Positions 36,739 to 45,030 of a DNA stretch of 54,867 nucleotides are shown in pieces (within the stretch, counting starts at the first letter, position 1; each line of letters starts with the position of its first letter). Source of the stretch: Bacteroidota bacterium (GTDB taxonomy: Bacteria; Bacteroidota; Bacteroidia; B-17B0; Aurantibacillaceae); contig CANFTW010000001.1 in assembly GCA_947450025.1 (NCBI GenBank), positions 308,672-363,538 of the forward strand, written 5' to 3'. A program made the translations under genes and the position numbers. The notes under the pieces were generated by a model. That model had not been told where the DNA came from, did no database searches, and saw only the letters and a program-made list of their open reading frames with translations.

Positions 36739-37911
36739 ATGACACGTCAAAGAATTTTATTATTAGGTTCAGGAGAATTAGGAAAAGAAGTTACGATTGC
36801 TTTACAACGATTAGGGCAGTATGTGATTGCTATTGATTCATACAAAAACGCGCCTGCTATGCAAGTTGCTCATGAGTTTGAAGTCATCAACATGTTAGAT
36901 GGTGATGCTTTAGATGCAATTGTTGCAAAACACAAGCCCGATTTAATTGTACCAGAAATTGAAGCAATTAGAACAGAACGTTTTTATGATTACGAAAAAC
37001 AAGGCATAACAGTTGTTCCAAGCGCGAAGGCGGCAAACTTTACCATGAATCGTAAAGCAATCAGAGATTTAGCCAGTAAAGAATTGGGGTTAAGAACAGC
37101 TAATTATTTATATGCAACCACGTTAGAAGATTTTAAAAAAGCGGTTTCAGCTATAGGGATTCCTTGTGTGGTAAAACCATTAATGAGTAGCAGTGGTAAA
37201 GGACAAAGCATTATAAAAACCGAACAAGATGTTGAGAAATCCTGGAACTACGCCATGGAAGGATCTAGAGGGGATTACAAAGAAGTGATCATTGAAGAGT
37301 TCATCAAATTTAATTCAGAAATCACTTTATTAACTGTAACTCAAAAAAATGGTCATACTCTATTTTGCCCACCAATTGGCCACCGACAAGAACGTGGAGA
37401 CTATCAAGAAAGTTGGCAACCTTGTGCAGTAAGTGACCAAGATTTAAAAGAGGCACAAGAGATGGCCGCAAAAGTAACCGAAGCGTTAAGTGGTGCTGGT
37501 TTATGGGGAGTTGAATTTTTCTTGACAGATAAGGGTATTTATTTTTCAGAGTTATCTCCTCGTCCACATGATACAGGAATGGTGACTTTAGCGAACACTC
37601 AAAATTTAAGTGAATTCGAATTACATGCTCGTGCTATTTTAGGATTTCCAATTCCACAAATACATTTAAAACAACATGGAGCATCAGCTGTTTTATTAGC
37701 CAATGCAGAAGGCTCATCGTATCATTTCACAGGAGTAGCGGATGTTTTAAGTAATACTAATACTGATGTGCGTTTATTTGGCAAACCTACAACTCGTCCT
37801 TATAGAAGAATGGGTGTTGTGTTGACATATGATGATTTACAATCAGATGTAAATGTTGTAAAACAACGAGCTATTGATTTATCAAAACAGATTAACATAG
37901 TTAATCAATAG
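36739..37911 (+). CDS. purT: Formate-dependent phosphoribosylglycinamide formyltransferase PurT
   Basis: 390 residues, ATP-grasp fold. The N-terminus [20 protein letters not shown] is the PurT nucleotide-fold start. Later motifs include [32 protein letters not shown] and [26 protein letters not shown], which are specific to PurT. It converts GAR to FGAR with formate and ATP, the folate-independent third step of purine synthesis. The start is 4 nt after the preceding stop. The convergent HEAT-repeat gene ends 1 nt after its stop. Confidence 0.95.
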   Translation: MTRQRILLLGSGELGKEVTIALQRLGQYVIAIDSYKNAPAMQVAHEFEVINMLDGDALDAIVAKHKPDLIVPEIEAIRTERFYDYEKQGITVVPSAKAANFTMNRKAIRDLASKELGLRTANYLYATTLEDFKKAVSAIGIPCVVKPLMSSSGKGQSIIKTEQDVEKSWNYAMEGSRGDYKEVIIEEFIKFNSEITLLTVTQKNGHTLFCPPIGHRQERGDYQESWQPCAVSDQDLKEAQEMAAKVTEALSGAGLWGVEFFLTDKGIYFSELSPRPHDTGMVTLANTQNLSEFELHARAILGFPIPQIHLKQHGASAVLLANAEGSSYHFTGVADVLSNTNTDVRLFGKPTTRPYRRMGVVLTYDDLQSDVNVVKQRAIDLSKQINIVNQ

Positions 37912-37912
37912 A

Positions 37913-38428
37913 TTATCGAGATTTTTTTAAAGCTTCTAAATAAATTTTCTTTATACTGTTTTTTTCTTCACGTTCACAAATAGTTTCAATAGCAGGAATT
38001 AACTCTTTATTGATTGTAGTTTTTAATTTTATAATTTGAGCCAGAGCAAACGCTGCACTCCATCTAACCACTGTTCCGGTATGTTCGGTATTCACTAATA
38101 AATTTTTGATAGCTTCGTCTAATTTTTTAGGAAATAAATGAGCAACATTTCCTATAACCTTTGCTGATTCCCACTTTACTCGAGGGGCTTTTTCAGACAA
38201 TGTTTGAGACACAAATTGCAATATAGATGTTGATGCAATTTCTGGTTTCAACTTCGTTGCAAATTCAAAGCTTTCAATAATAGTAGCCTTAATTGGATCT
38301 TTAGATGTTTTTGCAAAACCTATTAATTCATCAATAATTCTTGAGTTATTTAAAACCAATTGACTTAACATTTCTGTTTTTTCTTTAGGCTTAATCGCCT
38401 TATCATTTAATATTTCTTGAAAATTCAT
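37913..38428 (-). CDS. HEAT-repeat-like protein
   Basis: 171 residues, all helical, with repeated HEAT/armadillo-type units (for example APRVKWESAKVIGNVAHLFP and HTGTVVRWSAAFALAQIIKL). Such folds are protein-binding scaffolds. The protein has no signal peptide and is probably cytoplasmic. It is small for a stand-alone HEAT protein and has no enzymatic motif. Partners are unknown. Confidence 0.75.
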   Translation of the reverse strand: MNFQEILNDKAIKPKEKTEMLSQLVLNNSRIIDELIGFAKTSKDPIKATIIESFEFATKLKPEIASTSILQFVSQTLSEKAPRVKWESAKVIGNVAHLFPKKLDEAIKNLLVNTEHTGTVVRWSAAFALAQIIKLKTTINKELIPAIETICEREEKNSIKKIYLEALKKSR

Positions 38429-38463
38429 TTTTGCTATATTTAAGATTTAATATCGTTTATAAA

Positions 38464-38491
38464 AAAAGCCTCTGCAAAGGCAAAGGCTTTT
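38464..38491 (-). terminator. Terminator of paaE
   Basis: AAAAGCCT pairs with AGGCTTTT, extended by TGC/GCA across one mismatch, with an A-run on the left that becomes a T-run on the minus strand. It is 22 nt after the paaE stop. Confidence 0.75.
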
Positions 38492-38513
38492 AAAATTAAT
38501 AAATCATTATATA

Positions 38514-39611
38514 TTAAATCGCGTCAAAATCCACTACTAACTTTTCTGTTAATGGGTGTGCTTGACACGTTAATATAAATCCTTCTTCTACCTCAGCTTC
38601 TGTTAAAGCAAAATTATTATCCATCTTCGCTTTTCCCTCAATCACCTTAGCTCGGCAAGTACAACATACAGCGCCTTTACAACTAAAAGGCGCATCAACA
38701 CCCGCTTCAATCGCTGCATCTAAAATAGTTAATCCTCCAGTATTTAAGGTCATTTGAGTTTCAATACCATATTGAATAACTGTAATCTCACTATTAACAT
38801 CAGCACCTGTAGGTTCATTTCCTGTAGCTTTATTAACTGCATCAACTACTGCACTAAAATATTCAATATGAATTTTTTCAGATGCAATTTTTAAACCTTC
38901 CAATGCTTGTTTAATATTTTCCATCATTGGTCCAGGACCACAAATAAAATATTCATCAGCATTTAATCCAGCATAGTTTTCTAAAATAGCTTTTACTCTG
39001 TCAACCGTTAATAGTCCTTTTTGTAAATCACTCACTTGAGTTTTAGGATTATCATAAACGTTTACAACTTTTAATTTATCAGAATGATCAACCGCTAATT
39101 TTTCTAGCTCAGCTTTAAAAATCACTGAATCTTCATCTCTGTTAGCGTACACTAAAGTTATATTACTTTGTTTTTCAATGTATAACACACTTTTTAAAAT
39201 ACTCATCATTGGAGTAACTCCACTTCCACCAGCAAACAACACATAGTGTTTTTTGTTATTTCCAGACAAAACAGAGCTAAAGTTCCCCATTGGAGTCATC
39301 ACCTCAACGGTATCACCTGTTTTCCAGCTTCGATTAATTAAAGTAGAAGCTCGGCCATCTTGCACTTCTTTTACAGCGACACGTAATTCCTTTTCACTAT
39401 AAGGACTTGTGCAAATGCTATATGAACGACGAATTTCTTCTCCGTTGACATTTAATTTGATTGTGATATATTGCCCTTGCTTAAATTGATATTCGTGTTG
39501 AATTGCTAAAGGAACGTCAAAAGCTACTGACACAGCATCAGTTGTTTCTCTGCGAACATCTTTTACTTTTAAGGTATGAAATCTTGCCATTTTTTTATTT
39601 TTAGGTTGCAA
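38514..39611 (-). CDS. paaE: Phenylacetyl-CoA epoxidase reductase subunit PaaE
   Basis: 365 residues. An FAD-binding domain (RRSYSICTSPYSEKELRVAV), an NAD-binding domain (FAGGSGVTPMMSILKSVL, then YFICGPGPMMENIKQALE) and a C-terminal plant-type ferredoxin domain (CKGAVCCTCRAKV, with a later C in LTCQAHP) are in the normal order. It passes electrons from NADPH to the PaaABC oxygenase that epoxidises the ring of phenylacetyl-CoA. It is divergent from paaA by 213 nt instead of being downstream of paaD as in many bacteria. The extra N-terminal residues MQPKNKK are unusual. A start at the following M (MARFHTLKVK) may be correct. Confidence 0.92.
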   Translation of the reverse strand: MQPKNKKMARFHTLKVKDVRRETTDAVSVAFDVPLAIQHEYQFKQGQYITIKLNVNGEEIRRSYSICTSPYSEKELRVAVKEVQDGRASTLINRSWKTGDTVEVMTPMGNFSSVLSGNNKKHYVLFAGGSGVTPMMSILKSVLYIEKQSNITLVYANRDEDSVIFKAELEKLAVDHSDKLKVVNVYDNPKTQVSDLQKGLLTVDRVKAILENYAGLNADEYFICGPGPMMENIKQALEGLKIASEKIHIEYFSAVVDAVNKATGNEPTGADVNSEITVIQYGIETQMTLNTGGLTILDAAIEAGVDAPFSCKGAVCCTCRAKVIEGKAKMDNNFALTEAEVEEGFILTCQAHPLTEKLVVDFDAI

Positions 39612-39627
39612 AAATAGATATAAAAAA

Positions 39628-39635
39628 CAAATATA
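39628..39635 (-). promoter_or_regulatory. Possible -7 box for paaE
   Basis: On the minus strand the box reads TATATTTG, fitting TAnnTTTG, 17 nt before the paaE start codon. No clear TTG is seen at the -33 position. Confidence 0.4.
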
Positions 39636-39667
39636 TTAGAATGCACCTAATTTTTAGCATTTAATAC

Positions 39668-39697
39668 TGTAATCTGATTAAAATCATTGAGATTACA
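39668..39697. promoter_or_regulatory. Dyad in the paaE-paaA divergent region, candidate operator
   Basis: TGTAATCT (39668-39675) and AGATTACA (39690-39697) are perfect 8-bp complements 14 nt apart. Inside is a second palindrome, GATTAAAATC, with 4-bp arms. It lies between the two divergent promoters, as expected for a shared repressor or activator site. No regulator gene is adjacent. Confidence 0.45.
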
Positions 39698-39768
39698 AGT
39701 TTTTATAGTTTGTGTAAACTTCCAATAGCTTTAGCTGTTTAAATGGTATTAAATAGCTCATAAAAGGT

Positions 39769-39799
39769 TTGAAATAAACGAGTCAATAACTTATATTTG
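39769..39799 (+). promoter_or_regulatory. Promoter of the paaABC operon
   Basis: TTTG with TTG at 39769-39771, a 20-nt spacer and TATATTTG (39792-39799) match the Bacteroidota housekeeping promoter. The paaA start codon follows 25 nt later. Confidence 0.75.
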
Positions 39800-39824
39800 T
39801 ATAATTCGTAAACAAAAAAATAAA

Positions 39825-40766
39825 ATGGAAATCAACAAATTTGAAGAGGTGTTTGAAGGCAAATTAGCCAAAAACGAAATGGTTGAACCTAAAGATTGGA
39901 TGCCAGAAAATTATCGTAAGCATTTAATCCGCCAAATATCTCAACATGCTCATTCTGAAATTATTGGCATGTTACCAGAAGGCAATTGGATAACCCGTGC
40001 ACCAAGCTTACGCTCAAAAGTAGTTCTACTAGCTAAAGTTCAAGATGAAGGTGGACATGGTTTATATTTATATACTGCTGCTGAAACTTTAGGTATTAGC
40101 CGTGATGAATTGTTAGATAACTTGCATACTGGTAGAGCAAAGTATTCTTCTATTTTTAATTATCCTACTTTAACCTGGGCCGATATTGGTGCTGTGGGTT
40201 GGTTAGTAGATGGTGCAGCTATTATGAACCAAGTGATGCTACAACGCACATCTTATGGTCCTTATGCGCGTGCAATGGTGCGCATTTGCAAGGAAGAAAG
40301 CTTTCATCAACGTCAAGGATTTGAAATTATGACGCGTTTAGCTTTTGGGACCGAAGATCAAAAAGCAATGGCACAAGATGCTTTAAACCGATGGTGGTTT
40401 CCTACCATGATGATGTTTGGCCCACCTGATGCAGAATCACCAAACAGTGAAAATGCTATGAAGTGGAGAATAAAACGTGAAACGAACGACCAATTACGTC
40501 AGCGCTTTGTTGACCAAACCGTTCCTCAAGTTCAGTATTTAGGATTAACAGTTCCTGACGAAAATTTAAAATGGAACGAAGCAAAAAAAGGATATGATTT
40601 TAGCGAACCAAATTGGGCTGAATTTAAAAATGTGATTAGTGGAAACGGTCCTTGTAACAAAGAACGTTTAGCAGCTCGCAACAAAGCTCACAATGATGGC
40701 GCTTGGGTAAGAGAAGCAGCGCAAGCGTTTGCTAAAAAACGTAACGAGATTTACGTAGCAGCTTAA
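39825..40766 (+). CDS. paaA: Phenylacetyl-CoA 1,2-epoxidase catalytic subunit PaaA
   Basis: 313 residues. It matches PaaA throughout: [20 protein letters not shown], then [20 protein letters not shown] and the diiron helix [15 protein letters not shown]. The glutamate and histidine residues of those two helices bind the two irons. It is the oxygenase subunit that adds one oxygen atom to the aromatic ring of phenylacetyl-CoA. It is first in a tight operon with paaB (39 nt), paaC and paaD. Confidence 0.97.
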   Translation: MEINKFEEVFEGKLAKNEMVEPKDWMPENYRKHLIRQISQHAHSEIIGMLPEGNWITRAPSLRSKVVLLAKVQDEGGHGLYLYTAAETLGISRDELLDNLHTGRAKYSSIFNYPTLTWADIGAVGWLVDGAAIMNQVMLQRTSYGPYARAMVRICKEESFHQRQGFEIMTRLAFGTEDQKAMAQDALNRWWFPTMMMFGPPDAESPNSENAMKWRIKRETNDQLRQRFVDQTVPQVQYLGLTVPDENLKWNEAKKGYDFSEPNWAEFKNVISGNGPCNKERLAARNKAHNDGAWVREAAQAFAKKRNEIYVAA

Positions 40767-40805
40767 TGAAATTAGAGATTTATAAATTTTTGAAGATTAA
40801 ATAAA

Positions 40806-41093
40806 ATGAGTGATAATCAAGGCCCAGTTTGGGAAGTATTTGTACAAAAAAAAGCAGGACAACCATTTGTTCACTGCGGAAGTTTACATGCGTTTGATAA
40901 AGAAATGGCTTTACAAAATGCAAGAGATTTATACACACGTCGCAATGAAGGTGTCTCTTTATGGGTAGTACCTTCAAATGCCATCGTTGCTAGTAGCCCT
41001 GAAGATATTGGACCTTTCTTTGAACCAGCGAATGATAAAGTGTATCGTCATCCAACGTTTTATCAAATTCCAGATGCAATTGGACACATGTAA
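40806..41093 (+). CDS. paaB: Phenylacetyl-CoA epoxidase subunit PaaB
   Basis: 95 residues, the typical length. The phrase WEVFVQKKAGQPFVHCGSLH and the motif AFDKEMALQNARDLYTRRNE are family hallmarks. PaaB is a small subunit that bridges the PaaA-PaaC heterodimers. It lies between paaA and paaC with short gaps of 39 and 25 nt. Confidence 0.95.
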   Translation: MSDNQGPVWEVFVQKKAGQPFVHCGSLHAFDKEMALQNARDLYTRRNEGVSLWVVPSNAIVASSPEDIGPFFEPANDKVYRHPTFYQIPDAIGHM

Positions 41094-41118
41094 TTTTTCA
41101 TCAACTCTCTATTTTTAA

Positions 41119-41877
41119 ATGACAACACAAGAAGCATTATTTCAATATACACTTCGTTTAGGCGATACAAACTTAATTTTAGGTCAACGTTTAAGCGAGT
41201 GGACAGGTCATGGACCATTTTTAGAAGAAGACTTAGCCTTAACTAATATTGCATTAGACATTACAGGTACTGCAAAATCGTTAATAGAATATGCAGCTAG
41301 CATTGAAGGAAAAGGAAAAACAGAAGATGATTTAGCTTATTTTAGAAACGATAGGCAATATTTTAATGCTCAAATGACGGAGCAACCAAATGGTGATTAT
41401 GCTAGAACAATTGTTCGCCAGGCAATCATGGATTGTTTTGATTTTTACTTTTATACAGAATTAGCAAAAAGTAAAGATGAAACCTTAGCTGGGATTGCTC
41501 AAAAATCTATAAAGGAAGTTACATATCACCTTCGTCATACGTCATCTTGGGTAGAGCGTTTTGGAGATGGCACTGAAGAGAGCCACAATAAAGCTCAAAC
41601 AGCGTTAAACGAATTATGGCAATACACAGGCGAGTTATTTGAAATGAATGAAGTGGATGCTGTTTTAATGAATGAAGGCATTGCTGTTGATTTGAACTTG
41701 GTGAAAACGAAGTGGGAAAAACATATGACTGAATTATTAGAAAAGTCAACCTTAATAAAACCAGAAAATGTGTTTATGCAAACTGGTAGCCGTAAAGGAA
41801 TTCATACTGAACATTTAGCATATATCTTAGCTGAGATGCAAGCTTTGCCTCGTATGTTCCCTGACGCAAAATGGTAA
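41119..41877 (+). CDS. paaC: Phenylacetyl-CoA epoxidase structural subunit PaaC
   Basis: 252 residues, ferritin-like helical bundle. Recognised by RLGDTNLILGQRLSEWTGHG, LEEDLALTNIALDITG and KEVTYHLRHTSSWVERFGDG. PaaC is the structural partner of PaaA. It keeps an E-x-x-H-like pattern but is thought not to be catalytic. It is followed after 6 nt by a 35-codon membrane-protein ORF. Confidence 0.95.
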   Translation: MTTQEALFQYTLRLGDTNLILGQRLSEWTGHGPFLEEDLALTNIALDITGTAKSLIEYAASIEGKGKTEDDLAYFRNDRQYFNAQMTEQPNGDYARTIVRQAIMDCFDFYFYTELAKSKDETLAGIAQKSIKEVTYHLRHTSSWVERFGDGTEESHNKAQTALNELWQYTGELFEMNEVDAVLMNEGIAVDLNLVKTKWEKHMTELLEKSTLIKPENVFMQTGSRKGIHTEHLAYILAEMQALPRMFPDAKW

Positions 41878-41883
41878 TTTAGC

Positions 41884-41991
41884 ATGAGTTTTAAAGACAC
41901 TTGGAAAAAAATATCGCCTTACTTTGTAGATGTGTGGCAATACATTGTAATCATAGTGATTATGATTATAGCTGCTATTTTTATTTTATAA
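41884..41991 (+). CDS. 35-residue single-pass membrane protein between paaC and paaD
   Basis: ATG 41884 to TAA 41989-41991. The N-terminal 18 residues are amphipathic and charged (MSFKDTWKKISPYFVDVW). The rest is a single hydrophobic helix of isoleucine, valine, methionine and alanine running to the C-terminus. It starts 6 nt after paaC and ends 3 nt before the paaD TTG start, so it fits the operon spacing and is likely translated by coupling. I know of no such gene in described paa operons. It could anchor or regulate the epoxidase, or be a small stress-type membrane protein. Function unknown. Confidence 0.6.
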   Translation: MSFKDTWKKISPYFVDVWQYIVIIVIMIIAAIFIL

Positions 41992-41994
41992 CCT

Positions 41995-42486
41995 TTGAAT
42001 TATACCAAAGAACATATTTTTTCTATTTTATCAGAAATTCCTGATCCAGAAATTCCCGTGATCAGTATTATTGAATTGGGCGTCATTAGAGATATTGAAC
42101 TAATAAATGACTCTTCGATTGCGCTGAAGATAACTCCTACCTACTCTGGCTGTCCAGCTATGAAACAAATAGAAGATGATGTCAGGAAAAAATTATCAGA
42201 ACATCATTTCACTCAAATTACCATTCAAACTATTTTTTCTCCTCCTTGGACTACCGATTGGATAACTGCTGAAGCAAAAGAAAAATTAAGACTTTATGGC
42301 ATTGCTCCTCCTGAACATAGTACTGAAGATAAAAGCTGGTTAACAGGTAAAACAAAATCAATTTCTTGTCCTCGTTGTAAATCTCAAAACACTAAATTAA
42401 TATCTCAATTTGGAAGCACGGCTTGCAAAGCGCTATACCAATGTCAAGATTGCCTAGAACCATTTGACTATTTTAAGTGTATTTAA
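41995..42486 (+). CDS. paaD: PaaD, iron-sulfur maturation factor of the phenylacetyl-CoA epoxidase
   Basis: 163 residues from a TTG start. The N-terminal DUF59/MIP18 domain (IPDPEIPVISIIELGVIRDI, then TPTYSGCPAM) is followed by a C-terminal zinc-ribbon-like part (CPRCKSQNTK, FGSTACKALYQC, DCLEPFDYFKC). This order is PaaD. It helps to insert metal clusters, probably in PaaE. There is no in-frame ATG before the conserved domain, and the TTG lies 3 nt after the preceding small ORF. The start is therefore well supported by coupling. Confidence 0.93.
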   Translation: MNYTKEHIFSILSEIPDPEIPVISIIELGVIRDIELINDSSIALKITPTYSGCPAMKQIEDDVRKKLSEHHFTQITIQTIFSPPWTTDWITAEAKEKLRLYGIAPPEHSTEDKSWLTGKTKSISCPRCKSQNTKLISQFGSTACKALYQCQDCLEPFDYFKCI

Positions 42487-42571
42487 TACCTTGAGCAAAA
42501 TCATATTTTTTCGATGAAATAGATTTTTTATATCATAAAATAGTTATTATCTTAGATTAAAGCATTGAGCT

Positions 42572-44077
42572 ATGATGAGTCCAATATTTTTTAATCTAAT
42601 TGTCAATAATTTCTTAGAGCATATTTTTGTTCTAAATGAAACACTTGAAATCATCTTTCAAACAGAAAATTCACATTCATTATTAGGATATGACCCTTAT
42701 GAAATCAAAAAAGAAGGGTTGAAAAATTTATTCGTTAACAAACATTTTTCGTTTTCAGATGCATTAGCAAAATCTAAAAAACAAGGAGAATATTTTGGCA
42801 CCGAAAACATTAAACACAAAACTAAAAAGTATATCAATATTGCCTTTCGAATTTTATATCAAAAAAATCCAGAAACGAATAAAGGCATTTTTATTTTTTA
42901 CTTGCAGGACAACACGAAACAAAATCTGATAAGAAAAGATGTAATCAAAAAAAGCTTAACAATTGAAAAGCTCGCAAGGTCTCAAAAAATAAGAGATGGA
43001 AAAATTGATGATGCTATTTATGAAATACTAGAATCGTCATCGAGGGCTATGCAAACCACTAGAGTAAATGCCTGGTTATATAATAGCAGTAAGACTGAAA
43101 TACAATGTATCGGAAATTTTGATGCTAGAGAGAATAAGTTAGTACCTCAATCAGCCCTCCCTTGCTTAGCCATGCCTTTATATTTCAAATCCTTTGAAAA
43201 TGAAAAAATTATTGTAGCCAATGATGCCTTTAACGATAAAAAAATATCTGAACTCTACGAGCTTTATCTAAAACCATTAGACATTCGAGCGCTGATGGAT
43301 ATTCCTATTAGAATTGAAGGTGAAATTATTGGTGTGATTTGTTTTGAAAATGTTGGAAAAACAAGAGAATGGACTTTTCAAGAGCAAAAATACGGCTTAG
43401 TGACAGCGCAAATGATTTCGTTAGCCATAGAGTCAAATAACAAACAAAAGATAAAGCAAGAACTTGAACTCGCATTAAACGAAAAAAATATTTTATTACA
43501 GGAAGTTAACCATCGTGTAAAAAATAATTTAAGCATAGTGGCTAGTTTAATGAATTTGCAAAGTGAAAAATCAAAAGATGACTATCATAAATTATTGTTC
43601 ACTGAATGTCGAAATCGATTAGATTCTATTTCTACAGTTCATGAATTAGTCTACAAAAAAAAATCGTATTCACATATAAATTTCAAAGAATATCTTATTG
43701 AAATCATCAAGCATATTGCTGAATCATATAAAGACTCTAAAAATGTAGTGGTATCTAAAACCATTTCTGATGTCCATGTTGATATATCATCAGCCATTCC
43801 CTTAGCATTAATTGTAAATGAATTAATTACAAATGCATACAAACATGCCTTTTCCAATAATAAAAACGGAATCATAAAAGTAAATCTAAGCGAAAAAAAA
43901 CATAGAGTTTACTTAGTCATATCTGATAATGGAAAGGGATTCGATAAAACAATTGTTCCTAAAAATTCAATTGGAATGGATATTCTAAGCGGCCTCATTG
44001 AACAAATAGATGGAACTTCAAACCTAAAAAGTAATGGCAAAGGGACTGAATATAAAATTTCATTTTCCAAAAAATAA
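42572..44077 (+). CDS. PAS-GAF sensor histidine kinase (HisKA_2/HWE-like)
   Basis: 501 residues, no membrane helix. A PAS-like N-terminus (residues about 12-125, with FQTENSHSLLGYDPYEIKKE) is followed by a GAF domain (about 155-290, LMDIPIRIEGEIIGVICFEN). The HisKA_2 phosphorylation helix EVNHRVKNNLSIVASL has H314. The ATPase domain shows NELITNAYKHAF and DNGKGFD. No response regulator is adjacent. It sits 86 nt after paaD and 34 nt before paaG, so it is embedded in the phenylacetate cluster. Sensing of an aromatic compound or redox state is possible, but the signal is unknown. Confidence 0.88.
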   Translation: MMSPIFFNLIVNNFLEHIFVLNETLEIIFQTENSHSLLGYDPYEIKKEGLKNLFVNKHFSFSDALAKSKKQGEYFGTENIKHKTKKYINIAFRILYQKNPETNKGIFIFYLQDNTKQNLIRKDVIKKSLTIEKLARSQKIRDGKIDDAIYEILESSSRAMQTTRVNAWLYNSSKTEIQCIGNFDARENKLVPQSALPCLAMPLYFKSFENEKIIVANDAFNDKKISELYELYLKPLDIRALMDIPIRIEGEIIGVICFENVGKTREWTFQEQKYGLVTAQMISLAIESNNKQKIKQELELALNEKNILLQEVNHRVKNNLSIVASLMNLQSEKSKDDYHKLLFTECRNRLDSISTVHELVYKKKSYSHINFKEYLIEIIKHIAESYKDSKNVVVSKTISDVHVDISSAIPLALIVNELITNAYKHAFSNNKNGIIKVNLSEKKHRVYLVISDNGKGFDKTIVPKNSIGMDILSGLIEQIDGTSNLKSNGKGTEYKISFSKK

Positions 44078-44110
44078 ATCCCAATTTTAACTCATTAAAT
44101 ATTCTTCCTT

Positions 44111-44887
44111 ATGAGTTATATTCTTTCTGAATTAAAAAATAAAGTCATGGTTATTAAATTAAACCGTGCAGATAAATTCAATAGCTTTAATCGCGAAATG
44201 GCTATAGAACTTCAAAATGCTTTAGATAAAGCTGAATCTGATGAAAATGTAAGAGCCATTGTTCTAACTGGAATAGGCAAAGCATTTTGTGCCGGTCAAG
44301 ATTTAGCTGAAGCCATTGATCCGAATGGTCCGGGTATTTCAAGAATTGTAGAAGAACACTATAATCCAATTATTTTAAAAATTCGAAAAATTGAAAAACC
44401 TATCATTGCTGCCGTAAATGGCGTAGCTGCAGGAGCTGGCGCAAACATTGCTTTAGCCTGCGATATTGTTACAGCAACTCACTCTGCGTCATTTATTCAA
44501 GCATTTAGTAAAATTGGATTAATCCCTGATAGTGGTGGAACATTTTTCTTGCCTCGTTTAATTGGCATGCAAAATGCTGCTGCCCTAATGATGACCGGTG
44601 ATAAAGTCACTGCCACCGAAGCGCAACAGATGGGCATGATTTACAAAGTATTTACCGACGAGACCTTTACTCAAGATGTTTTAGCATTTGCTACTAATTT
44701 ATCTAATATGCCGACAAAAGCCATTGGATTAACCAAACGCTTATTAAACGAAAGTTTATTAAACAATCATGAAAAACAATTAGCTAGCGAAGGCCGCATT
44801 CAAGTTGAAGCTGCTAATACATTTGATTATTCGGAAGGTGTTAATGCCTTCTTAGAGAAACGCAAACCTGAATTTAAAGGAAAATAA
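44111..44887 (+). CDS. paaG: Enoyl-CoA hydratase/isomerase family protein, PaaG
   Basis: 258 residues, crotonase fold. The oxyanion-hole motif is GKAFCAGQDLAEAIDPNGPG, followed by VNGVAAGAGANIALACDIV and FSKIGLIPDSGGTFFLPRL. The combination CAGQDL with DPNGPG and SKIGLIPDSGG is close to PaaG of E. coli. PaaG isomerises the ring-epoxide of phenylacetyl-CoA to the oxepin. The gene context (directly after the paa cluster) supports this. It ends in a strong terminator. Confidence 0.88.
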   Translation: MSYILSELKNKVMVIKLNRADKFNSFNREMAIELQNALDKAESDENVRAIVLTGIGKAFCAGQDLAEAIDPNGPGISRIVEEHYNPIILKIRKIEKPIIAAVNGVAAGAGANIALACDIVTATHSASFIQAFSKIGLIPDSGGTFFLPRLIGMQNAAALMMTGDKVTATEAQQMGMIYKVFTDETFTQDVLAFATNLSNMPTKAIGLTKRLLNESLLNNHEKQLASEGRIQVEAANTFDYSEGVNAFLEKRKPEFKGK

Positions 44888-44904
44888 AACCTTTTTGCAT
44901 TTTA

Positions 44905-44945
44905 AAATCCCTGCTATAACATCGTTATAGCAGGGATTTATTTTT
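44905..44945 (+). terminator. Terminator of the paa cluster
   Basis: AAATCCCTGCTATAAC and GTTATAGCAGGGATTT form a perfect 16-bp stem with an ATC loop, followed by a T-run. It lies 17 nt after the paaG stop codon. Confidence 0.9.
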
Positions 44946-45030
44946 AAGCTTCGTTATTAAACGCTTTATTGTTTACAATTTTTTTGTATCCAAACCTTTT
45001 AAACGTCATTATAACCTTAATTTTACTACT

